In this document: positions 1 to 4,684 of the stretch, piece after piece
Layout: every line of letters starts with the position of its first letter
Position numbering within the stretch: the first letter of the stretch is position 1
Origin: Cellvibrionales bacterium UBA4451
Lineage (GTDB): Bacteria; Pseudomonadota; Gammaproteobacteria; Pseudomonadales; Porticoccaceae
Direction of reading: 5' to 3'
Assembly: GCA_002390285.1 (NCBI GenBank)
Contig: DGPB01000007.1
Location: 1 to 10,515 of the forward strand
Length of the DNA stretch: 10,515 nt
Notes under the pieces: generated by a model
Seen by the model: the letters and a program-made list of their open reading frames with translations, nothing else
Database searches by the model: none
What the model was told of the DNA's origin: nothing
Made by a program: the position numbers and the translations under genes

Positions 1-198
1 TAATCGATACCACTTAAGGGCTTCCGTATCATCCTCAGGGACACCTTTACCCTTGTCATATATCTCACCGAGATTATATTGAGCCTCCGCATCGCCCCGT
101 TGAGCTTTTTCCAGAGTTTCATCAAATTCTGAATCATTACTGCAACCTGATAGGCTGAACATAAGAAGTATGGATAGAAGAAAATGACGAGATTTCAT
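1..198 (-). CDS. Sel1-repeat lipoprotein, 5' part (runs off the window)
   Basis: This open frame starts at ATG 198 and runs left past the window edge, so only about 66 residues are visible. The first 19 residues form a lipoprotein signal peptide: MKSR, a hydrophobic stretch, then the lipobox LSGC, with the lipidated Cys at residue 19. After a short acidic linker comes AQRGDAEAQYNLGEIYDKG followed by GVPEDDTEALKWYR. This is a textbook Sel1-like (TPR-type) repeat with the A-x-G-x-x-x-A-x-x-x-L-G pattern. Sel1 proteins act as protein-interaction scaffolds, and this one would be anchored in the envelope facing the periplasm. An AAGAGACG stretch upstream of the ATG is a plausible ribosome site. 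The length and number of repeats are not visible. The family call is secure; the specific role is unknown. Confidence 0.85.
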   Translation of the reverse strand, partial: MKSRHFLLSILLMFSLSGCSNDSEFDETLEKAQRGDAEAQYNLGEIYDKGKGVPEDDTEALKWYRL

Positions 199-282
199 GG
201 TGGCGTCTCTTTATTTATTATCTGTTTCAGTTAGATGCTCTTCTAGACTACCCCCAAAACGTTCAATTGGCAGCGTGAAAGA

Positions 283-327
283 TTTATTAGAGCGGCGGTC
301 TACAAGAAGAAAGCCTTAGACTTTTAA
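283..327 (+). pseudogene. Decayed 3' fragment related to the gene at 3721-3912
   Basis: Bases 305-337 match 3869-3901 at 29 of 33 positions by hand alignment, in the same orientation. In the matching frame the fragment reads KKKALDF then TAA, against EKKAIDLL in the intact gene. Just upstream, in another frame, 284-298 reads DLLERR against VLLNRR, so a 5-base offset separates the two parts. This looks like the end of a third member of the small-protein family, broken by a frameshift and without its 5' part. An alternative is that the repeat is a recombination or attachment sequence that the gene at 3721 happens to use as its 3' end. No complete frame survives here. Confidence 0.4.
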
Positions 328-356
328 CCCGCCCTCTCATCATCAGCTAGTGCTCA

Positions 357-415
357 CATAAACGGCTCAAGCGTTCGGCGACTGACAGGGCGCGCATTTA
401 ATGTGTTTGTTAGGC
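357..415 (-). other. attC-like integron recombination site 1 (degenerate)
   Basis: Read on the minus strand, the site opens with a perfect R'' box GCCTAAC (415-409). It closes with CGCTTGAGCC followed by GTTTATG (363-357), a poor match to the R' consensus GTTRRRY. The internal CACAT and ATGTG segments can pair. It begins three bases past the stop codon of the minus-strand gene 418-798, which is where an attC site belongs in a cassette. The degenerate R' box suggests an old or weak site. It is supported mainly by its position and by the two better sites to its right. Confidence 0.42.
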
Positions 416-417
416 AT

Positions 418-798
418 CTACCACGAACCTTCATTTACATCAGGAGTTGAGTAATCGTCATAGCCAGAACCGATTGCACCTTCATTAATATCTGGAGTTG
501 AGTAATCGTCGTAACCTGACCCGATTGCACCTTCATTAATATCCGGAGTCGAATAGTCATCGTAACCTGAACCGATAGCGCCTTCATTGATTCTAGATGT
601 GGAATAATCATCATAACCAGAACCGATCGAACCCTCATTTATTTCTGATGTAGAGTAATCATCGTAGCCCGAACCAATAGCACCTTCATTTATTCCAGAC
701 GTTGAATAATCATCGTATTCACCTGCAATGGTAAGCCCGGTTAACAAGGTTGATGCGATAACAATAATGCTTAAGAGTAAGGGGTTGGTTAAGTTCAT
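418..798 (-). CDS. Secreted tandem-repeat protein with six acidic 17-residue units
   Basis: I do not recognise a family. The preferred start is ATG 798 (MNLTNPLLLS): GGAG lies 9 bases upstream, whereas ATG 804 leaves only 3 bases and TTG 813 overlaps the ribosome site. Residues 1 to about 25 form a signal peptide ending GLTIA-GE, so the product is exported. The whole mature protein is six copies of YDDYSTPDINEGAIGSG, the last one cut to YDDYSTPDVNEGSW. There are no cysteines. Each unit carries about four acidic residues and no basic ones except one Arg in unit 3. The pattern suggests a flexible, strongly negative extracellular protein, possibly binding metal or a surface, but this is inference. 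It sits between attC-like sites 1 and 2, so it is probably a gene cassette. It has no close operon partner. Confidence 0.72.
   Translation of the reverse strand: MNLTNPLLLSIIVIASTLLTGLTIAGEYDDYSTSGINEGAIGSGYDDYSTSEINEGSIGSGYDDYSTSRINEGAIGSGYDDYSTPDINEGAIGSGYDDYSTPDINEGAIGSGYDDYSTPDVNEGSW
421..717 (-). repeat. Tandem 51-bp coding repeat, 5 full copies plus one partial
   Basis: Five 51-base units plus a 42-base last unit make up the mature part of the repeat protein, with no spacer. Copies differ mostly at third codon positions: the Ser-Thr codons, the Tyr-Asp-Asp codons and the Asn-Glu-Gly codons all vary silently. Amino-acid changes fall mainly at unit positions 7-8 (SG, SE, SR, PD) and 13-14. 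That pattern fits an old repeat kept by selection on the protein rather than a fresh slippage expansion. Confidence 0.92.
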
Positions 799-825
799 AA
801 TCATAATCTCCAATCTATGTTGTGT

Positions 826-880
826 GCCTAACGCCTAGCGGACCGGCGGCGAAGCCGTATGGTTGTGCGACTTGTTAATT
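826..880 (-). other. attC-like integron recombination site 2
   Basis: On the minus strand the site ends with a perfect R' box GTTAGGC (832-826) and begins with AATTAAC (880-874), a partial match to RYYYAAC. The centre, CGGCTTCGCCG within 846-857, is the GC-rich TTC-loop hairpin commonly seen in attC sites, and flanking ACC and GGT extend the stem. At 55 bp it is of normal minimal attC size. The stop codon and last 15 or so residues of the gene 835-1365 lie inside it, as is common for cassettes whose coding end runs into attC. It is the clearest of the three sites. Confidence 0.58.
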
Positions 881-1365
881 TTTTGTACCCAGTTAATGGC
901 AAAATACAAGATGCCACCAACTAGCGCACTATACAAACAAGCGTTATGTAAAGTTTGCACAGAGATTAGACCCAGGAATGAATTACTTGTTGTGACAGGA
1001 AAAAATGGCTGTACGTCAGAGTGCATAATGCTATCAAGGAGTACATGACTAAACGTGCCTATGAATGCTGATAGGAACGATACCCACCACGCAATTTTTA
1101 CTTTCCACTGCTTATTGAGACCAAAGACAAACAAGCCAACTTCGGATAGGTACTTACCAGACAGCGCAGAGAATAATGCCAACAGTGTGGCCCCGACATA
1201 TGTATGAGAGAATCCATGAAGATGCCCTTCACCTGTGATCATGACGACTAAAGGCTGAATATCCATAATGATCTGCGACCAGCCGAATACCATTAAGCTA
1301 AAGCTGCCTTGAAGAAGCGCTTTAACTACTATTCCCGGACCCATGTGCAATGGAGTAAAGGGCAT
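835..1365 (-). CDS. Multi-pass membrane protein, YdjM/DUF457-like (putative metal-dependent hydrolase type)
   Basis: The protein has 176 residues. It starts MPFTPLHMGPG at ATG 1365, with GGAG five bases upstream. Four or five hydrophobic segments are visible, near residues 20-45, 55-75, 90-115 and 140-160. Histidine motifs TPLH (4-7), HGFSHTYVGA (50-59) and FSHVLLDSIMHSD (105-117), followed by PFFP, resemble the His/Asp pattern of inner-membrane YdjM/DUF457-type proteins, which are annotated as metal-dependent hydrolases without a firmly known substrate. That assignment rests on motif resemblance only. The last 15 or so residues (KINKSHNHTASPPVR) are encoded by attC-like site 2 and are probably not part of the fold. 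The gene occupies a cassette of about 560 bp between attC-like sites 2 and 3. Confidence 0.68.
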   Translation of the reverse strand: MPFTPLHMGPGIVVKALLQGSFSLMVFGWSQIIMDIQPLVVMITGEGHLHGFSHTYVGATLLALFSALSGKYLSEVGLFVFGLNKQWKVKIAWWVSFLSAFIGTFSHVLLDSIMHSDVQPFFPVTTSNSFLGLISVQTLHNACLYSALVGGILYFAINWVQKINKSHNHTASPPVR

Positions 1366-1384
1366 GTACTCTCCGTGTGTTGAA

Positions 1385-1465
1385 ATTTAACGCCCGCAGC
1401 GTAGGCTGAGTCGAGAAGTAGCTAAGGTCCAGTCCGAAGGGCGATCATTGACAAATTTGTTAAGT
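1385..1465 (-). other. attC-like integron recombination site 3
   Basis: On the minus strand the site opens with ACTTAAC (1465-1459, matching RYYYAAC) and closes with GTTAAAT (1391-1385, matching GTTRRRY). These outer boxes pair at six of seven positions. Inside them, CGCCC (1391-1395) and GGGCG (1439-1443) are complementary and would extend the stem. The length of 81 bp is within the attC range. It lies 20 bases upstream of the start of the membrane-protein gene, as expected for the attC of a preceding cassette. The near-symmetry means either strand could be top; the gene directions at sites 1 and 2 favour minus. Confidence 0.5.
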
Positions 1466-1573
1466 GCTTTCACTGCTACTGTTATTAGCATTGCTATCCA
1501 GCGTCTCATTATTGGGGTTTTGTATATGCCATTTCTTAGGTGTGCAACCTACTTAGTTGTACTGAGACTTTGA

Positions 1574-1681
1574 ATGATGGCAAAAATTCCCAGTGCCGCC
1601 GGAATTAGCGCCAACTATTTAAAAAAATTTAACATTACAGCTGCTACCTTAAAAACAGCACAGGAACTTATTTTTTATTGA
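1574..1681 (+). CDS. Possible small ORF, 35 residues, unknown
   Basis: In the otherwise empty 1466-1721 stretch, a frame starting ATGATG encodes 35 residues beginning MMAKIPSAAGIS and ending TAQELIFY. It has a protein-like mix of Ala, Lys and hydrophobic residues that could form one or two helices. A GAG at 1564-1566 is a weak ribosome site. It ends 40 bases before the gene at 1722. It has no recognised family and could be a chance frame or the remnant of a longer gene. The rest of 1466-1721 is AT-rich and shows nothing I can name. Confidence 0.2.
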   Translation: MMAKIPSAAGISANYLKKFNITAATLKTAQELIFY

Positions 1682-1721
1682 CTGCTCATAAGAGCTATAC
1701 CCACATAAAAGATAAGGCCCC

Positions 1722-2228
1722 ATGATACGTGCTTACATACTGCTGCTGACCCTACTTGTACCACACGCTTTACTAGCTGAAGAAGTAAATATAGAGTGGC
1801 TTAACTGGCCTGTCACTGGCCACCCCTACAGCGGACATGATCCCGGAATCCTCATTCCCCCTGCCAGCACTAGATTCTCCACCGAAGTTCGGAGGGATGT
1901 AGTCATTGGGCTACGTTCCGACGGGACAGTTGTGTGGAAGAAGCTAAAACAAGAACTTCACACGAAGAACGCATATCCGTCCGAAGATATCACGAGCAAA
2001 ATATCACTCCCCCATAATTCAGTTCCTACGCCTGATTCTGTAATCTGGAAAATCTTGAGAAAAAACCCGGAGTGGGCGAAACCATTAACTAAAGCAATGC
2101 CCTTCTTTGGAGAAATCATTAAGGCCGATATAGCCGCTATAGAAGAAGAAAACCGCTTAAGGGAAAAGGACAAACAGGTTGTATTGGAATATCTGGAAGG
2201 ACTGATAAATAAAGAGCTGAAAAACTAA
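1722..2228 (+). CDS. Secreted protein of unknown function (168 aa)
   Basis: The start at ATG 1722 follows TAAGG with a 4-base gap. Residues 1-19 are a clear signal peptide (MIRAYILLLTLLVPHALLA, cleavage before EEV), so the mature protein is about 149 residues in the periplasm or outside the cell. The mature part opens with a Trp/Pro/Gly/His-rich segment (WLNWPVTGHPYSGHDPG, about residues 26-42). It continues with a likely beta region and ends in a charged helix (DIAAIEEENRLREKDKQ, about residues 136-152) that may form a short coiled coil. There are no cysteines. I recognise no family. It is plus-strand, opposite to the cassette genes to its left, and lies just beyond attC-like site 3. A second boundary site on its right could not be confirmed, so cassette membership is open. 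Confidence 0.7.
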   Translation: MIRAYILLLTLLVPHALLAEEVNIEWLNWPVTGHPYSGHDPGILIPPASTRFSTEVRRDVVIGLRSDGTVVWKKLKQELHTKNAYPSEDITSKISLPHNSVPTPDSVIWKILRKNPEWAKPLTKAMPFFGEIIKADIAAIEEENRLREKDKQVVLEYLEGLINKELKN

Positions 2229-2478
2229 GCAAACACGATGAGCATTGCAGCTACAATTAAGCGGCCAAATTAACTATGCCACTACAGTTTAACACCGCGA
2301 GCTTCAAGCAGACCAAAGATGGAACTGTATTCTCCATGGGTCATTATTCGGGCACTAAATTTAGATTGCTTTTTCGCAGCTCTTTGCTAGTATCTGACTT
2401 CAGCACCGATTTGTTCCAGATTGCGGGGTGCTTTATAAATACCAGCTAAACCGGACTGTTGATTAACTTCGACTTATT
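2229..2478. other. Intergenic stretch with no gene seen
   Basis: No convincing coding frame is present in this 250-bp stretch, which continues to 2602 through the terminator and promoter listed separately. One segment, GTTTAAC at 2288 followed by CCGCGAGCTTCAAG, resembles one end of an attC site. No matching second box is visible within about 150 bp, so I did not call it. Confidence 0.5.
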
Positions 2479-2512
2479 AACCCGATTTGGCTTTGCTAGA
2501 TCGGGTTTTTTG
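2479..2512 (+). terminator. Rho-independent terminator
   Basis: AACCCGAT (2479-2486) pairs perfectly with ATCGGGTT (2500-2507) around a 13-base loop. The stem runs directly into a six-T tract (2506-2511). The orientation is plus, since the minus strand lacks a T-run after the stem. It ends any transcription from the 1722 gene and insulates the five-gene operon starting at 2603. It also shows that the open frame upstream of ATG 2603 is not translated as an N-terminal extension. Confidence 0.82.
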
Positions 2513-2548
2513 CGTTTTACGGGTTGGCTTCCCCTAAAAGCTGGGCAT

Positions 2549-2577
2549 TTGATAACCAGATTGTGCGCCCGCATATT
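2549..2577 (+). promoter_or_regulatory. Candidate sigma70 promoter of the five-gene operon
   Basis: TTGATA (2549-2554) and CATATT (2572-2577) are separated by exactly 17 bases, matching the -35 consensus at five of six positions and the -10 at four of six. The predicted start near 2584 would leave a 5' leader of about 20 bases containing GAGG (2591-2594), eight bases before ATG 2603. It lies directly downstream of the terminator at 2479-2512. This is called by eye only. Confidence 0.45.
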
Positions 2578-2602
2578 GCAAAGCACTAAAGAGGATAAAA
2601 AA

Positions 2603-3115
2603 ATGAACCGTCTAAAAATACCAATGAACCCTGCGGATTTACCACAGCAGCGACTCTATGGAGTTAAAGAACTTCCTCCGTTACCAAACGCCTGTGAGAT
2701 CCAATTACTCGATTATGTCGAGGATCATGGGCTTCTCGGAATCCCTAAAAAACCTACTAAAAAATCAATCTTTTTAGGTCAGGTTGAGTGGGCTTGGGGT
2801 CCAATGCATAATCGAGTGTCCGCCTACGAGATACATAAAGGAAAAAAACACTGGTTACTCTGGTGTGGGGGTACTGGTGATGACTCAGATACATATATAA
2901 CCAATTGGTATGCGTCTGCATTTATGCCTATCCAAGGAGTCAGTGAAAAGCAAGCGGCCACCTATTTGCTCTTAGCCTTTTGGCGGAGTGAGGCCGATTC
3001 GCTGAGTTTAGATAAATATCATTGGATTAATGTGGCAGGTGCCCTGTCGGTATCTGACTTGCAGGCCATAGCAAGTCTAGTCTGGCCAGATGATGAGGGA
3101 GAGGAGTCGAAATGA
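2603..3115 (+). CDS. Unknown cytoplasmic protein, first gene of the X-Y-Y'-X' operon
   Basis: The protein has 170 residues starting MNRLKIPMNP. ATG 2603 is chosen because GAGG sits eight bases upstream and a terminator hairpin lies just before it; the open frame extends to 2459 but through that hairpin. There is no signal peptide or membrane segment. It is rich in Trp and aromatic residues in its middle (VEWAWGPMHNRVSAYEIH, then KHWLLWCGGTGDDSD and ITNWYASAF, roughly residues 60-110). A helical part (EKQAATYLLLAFWRSEAD) follows, with an acidic tail DDEGEESK. This fits a compact mixed alpha/beta fold, but I do not recognise a family. Its stop overlaps the next start as ATGA (3112-3115), with a strong GGAGAGGAG ribosome site inside its end, so translation of the two is coupled. 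Confidence 0.72.
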   Translation: MNRLKIPMNPADLPQQRLYGVKELPPLPNACEIQLLDYVEDHGLLGIPKKPTKKSIFLGQVEWAWGPMHNRVSAYEIHKGKKHWLLWCGGTGDDSDTYITNWYASAFMPIQGVSEKQAATYLLLAFWRSEADSLSLDKYHWINVAGALSVSDLQAIASLVWPDDEGEESK

Positions 3116-3300
3116 GTGATCAACCAACTACTGATCAGGATCGCATCGATCAGCGCAAGAGGCTTATCGAGAAGTTAGAGGCAAGCGGGGCAACGGTGAA
3201 TCAGAACCCAACGCTGGCGGATCAACGGAGAGCCAACGAGGGTGCGACAATGATTTTCTTGAACCGATCAAGGCCATTGAAACATAGAGGGGAATCCTAA
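3112..3300 (+). CDS. Small unknown protein X (62 aa), paralogue of 3721-3912
   Basis: It begins MSDQPTTDQ and overlaps the previous gene by four bases. Two conserved blocks are shared with the gene at 3721: the MxDQPTT start with KRLIxxLxxSG, and NPxLADxxxxNEGxTMxxLNR (about residues 32-52). The first 22 bases of the two genes differ at only three positions, two of them silent. The middle is a likely amphipathic helix (IDQRKRLIEKLEAS). It has no cysteine, signal peptide or membrane segment. The invariant NEGxTM block is the best candidate for a functional site. The stop and next start overlap as TAATG. The family is unknown to me; coding status is supported by the paralogue, the ribosome site and the overlaps. 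Confidence 0.66.
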   Translation: MSDQPTTDQDRIDQRKRLIEKLEASGATVNQNPTLADQRRANEGATMIFLNRSRPLKHRGES

Positions 3301-3554
3301 TGGGGAAAATCAACGACATAGGGTTATTGCCGAGGGATCACCCGATCTTCACCGGGCGGGTGGAAACTTTCTCAAAAAGGAAAGCGCGGATTGACATGAT
3401 TAATTACCCGAAGCCCAAGAAACCACTTCTATCAAGGTTTAAAACCTACAAAGAATATCGTGAGGCGTTGGAAGTCTATCAAGGAAAACTGGACAGCTGG
3501 AACCACGCAATGAGCCACTTTCGCAGGGGCGCACCAAGAGGAGAATCAAAGTGA
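3300..3554 (+). CDS. Small basic unknown protein Y (84 aa), paralogue of 3551-3724
   Basis: It starts MGKINDIG with AGGGG about seven bases upstream. Residues 9-28 hold the block LLPRDHPIFTGRVETFSKRK, shared with the next gene as LLPRDHxIFxGxxETFSxRx. A basic middle (YPKPKKPLLSRF) and a helix (YKEYREALEVYQGKLDSW, about residues 50-67) follow. The protein is Lys/Arg-rich and cytoplasmic, without cysteine. A nucleic-acid or protein-partner role is possible but not shown. Its stop overlaps the next start (GTGA at 3551-3554), preceded by GAGGAG. No known family is recognised. Confidence 0.66.
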   Translation: MGKINDIGLLPRDHPIFTGRVETFSKRKARIDMINYPKPKKPLLSRFKTYKEYREALEVYQGKLDSWNHAMSHFRRGAPRGESK

Positions 3555-3724
3555 AAATTATCAGCGAAAGATTGCTACCGAGGGATCACAAGATCTTCTC
3601 CGGTGGACTCGAGACGTTCTCAACCCGAAGGTCCAAGAAGTCTACGAAGACTTCTCCGACAGATACGGATGGGGCGACCCCGGAAGTATCGAAATCCAAA
3701 GAACTAGATGAAGAGCGAAGATGA
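3551..3724 (+). CDS. Small unknown protein Y' (57 aa, GTG start), short paralogue of the preceding gene
   Basis: This gene uses GTG 3551, inside the GTGA overlap with the previous stop; GAGGAG seven to eight bases upstream fixes the start. It translates as VKIISERLLPRDHKIFSG and so on, ending KELDEERR at TGA 3724. Residues 8-25 match the Y block LLPRDHxIFxGxxETFSxR. The rest is a Ser/Thr/Lys-rich tail unlike the helix of Y, so it is either a trimmed copy or a variant with a different C-terminus. It overlaps the next ATG by four bases (ATGA), again suggesting coupled translation. The overlap at both ends and the conserved block argue that it is real despite its size. Confidence 0.6.
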   Translation: MKIISERLLPRDHKIFSGGLETFSTRRSKKSTKTSPTDTDGATPEVSKSKELDEERR

Positions 3725-3912
3725 CTGATCAACCAACCACCGCTCGGGAGAAGAGGCTTATAGATCTATTCAAGAGCAGTGGCAGACAAAAGGTGCTGTG
3801 GAATCCAATCCTAGCGGATCGGGGCACAATGAACGAGGGCGGGACGATGGTTTTGTTGAATCGACGAGAGAAGAAAGCCATAGACTTGTTACCCGCCCCC
3901 TTACCCCTATGA
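3721..3912 (+). CDS. Small unknown protein X' (63 aa), paralogue of 3112-3300
   Basis: It starts MTDQPTTAREKRLID at ATG 3721 in an ATGA overlap. It keeps the X blocks MxDQPTT, KRLIxxxxSSG-like and NPILADxxxxNEGGTMVLLNRR. Its C-terminus (EKKAIDLLPAPLPL) differs from that of X. The DNA encoding EKKAIDLLP also occurs in decayed form at 305-337. It is the last gene of the five-gene overlapping set. The convergent terminase gene begins its stop 240 bases further on, and the only clear hairpin in between terminates the other strand. The function is unknown. Confidence 0.64.
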   Translation: MTDQPTTAREKRLIDLFKSSGRQKVLWNPILADRGTMNEGGTMVLLNRREKKAIDLLPAPLPL

Positions 3913-3975
3913 CTTATCGTTACCACGCCATCGATATCCCCTTCTAAACTCTTTTGTTTCTACCTATAGCAGACA

Positions 3976-4010
3976 CAAAAAACCCCGGTCATGGGGAGTG
4001 ATCCGGGGTC
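3976..4010 (-). terminator. Rho-independent terminator behind the small terminase gene
   Basis: On the minus strand ACCCCGGATCA (4009-3999) pairs with TGACCGGGGT (3991-3982) around a seven-base loop. One base is bulged, and the stem is followed by six T residues (3982-3977). It lies about 145 bases past the stop of the P27-family gene and points the same way. The strong G+C stem may also slow transcription arriving from the five-gene operon on the other strand, but there is no T-run on that side. Confidence 0.8.
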
Positions 4011-4154
4011 TGCTTTGGGGAGAAGCATTTGCTGTACCTAGAGTTAGTCACTAAGAGTGGCGGGAAGTTCACAATATTCCTGAATTTATGACTCCATGGC
4101 ATCCGCTTGTCAGTATTCGCCCGCTCAGATTGTGTCTGGCTGCTCCAACATGGG

Positions 4155-4544
4155 TCAGAAATCATCCCACGGGTCGAATTCTTTCTCACCATCGCCAGCA
4201 TGTACCTTACTGCGACTGCTTGGAGTCATACCAAATTCAACGAGGTATAAGCGCATCTGAGTGATATGAGCAACGCTGACCGGCTCGCCCGTTTGTGCGC
4301 CTTCAACATACTCACCCCACATATTGCAGAGCGTAGCCAAGGCTATATAGTCGAACCCAGTGACAACACCTATTTTCGTCATCTCATCAACCAGCCTTCC
4401 CCACTCCTTCTTGCCCTCTGGGTGCATCCAGGCTGGGCAGGATGGGAGCTTGGATTCTGGTTTGGGTTCTGCTGGATTGGTTCTGTCTTTTCTATTTGTG
4501 CCCTTCACGATCTTGAGCTGTGTAGGCAATGCTTTTCTAGCCAT
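4155..4544 (-). CDS. Phage terminase small subunit, P27 family (orphan)
   Basis: The protein has 129 residues and the full family layout. The N-terminus is MARKALPTQLKIVKGTNRKD, followed by NPAEPKPE, then CPAWMHPEGKKEWGRLVDEM (about residues 35-54). A central helical part, GVVTGFDYIALATLCNMW, comes next. The C-terminal signature EFGMTPSSRSKV leads to an acidic tail, FDPWDDF. P27-type small terminases recognise phage DNA and hand it to the large ATPase-nuclease subunit for packaging. The length looks complete. The ribosome site before ATG 4544 is weak. No large terminase, portal or capsid gene is in view: downstream is a terminator and upstream is creC. It is therefore a prophage remnant, a phage-satellite gene or a lone acquired gene. 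The family call is strong; current activity is doubtful. Confidence 0.85.
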   Translation of the reverse strand: MARKALPTQLKIVKGTNRKDRTNPAEPKPESKLPSCPAWMHPEGKKEWGRLVDEMTKIGVVTGFDYIALATLCNMWGEYVEGAQTGEPVSVAHITQMRLYLVEFGMTPSSRSKVHAGDGEKEFDPWDDF

Positions 4545-4684
4545 GTCTTAAAACGTCCATTTGTCTGTGTAAATAAAAAATGTTAGACCTTAATTGCATA
4601 GGTATGTTGACTCGCACTCAAACACTGAGAACCACGTTATCCAAGTATGTATATATTATCGAGGGAGCTCTGGGAAATATAAGG

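Noticed and set aside
421..717. Regular 51-bp repeats as a CRISPR array
   Set aside because: The repeats are back to back without spacers, stay in one reading frame and vary silently, so they are coding repeats.
2288..2360. A fourth attC-like site near GTTTAAC and CCGCGAGCTTCAAG
   Set aside because: Only one end fits the consensus, and no matching GTTRRRY partner was found at a sensible distance.
2459..2602. N-terminal extension of the 2603 gene (48 more codons in frame)
   Set aside because: The extension would be read through a strong rho-independent terminator and the likely promoter. ATG 2603 has a well-spaced GAGG, so the extension is not used.
3729..3926. Minus-strand 65-codon frame opposite X'
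   Set aside because: X' has a paralogue, a coupled start and a ribosome site on the plus strand; the reverse frame has none of these.
3989..4201. Minus-strand 70-codon frame after the terminase
   Set aside because: It overlaps the terminase end and runs into the terminator hairpin, with no ribosome site and no family resemblance.
4266..4586. Plus-strand 106-codon frame opposite the small terminase
   Set aside because: It is the antisense shadow of a clear P27-family gene, with Trp/Cys-rich composition and no ribosome site worth noting.
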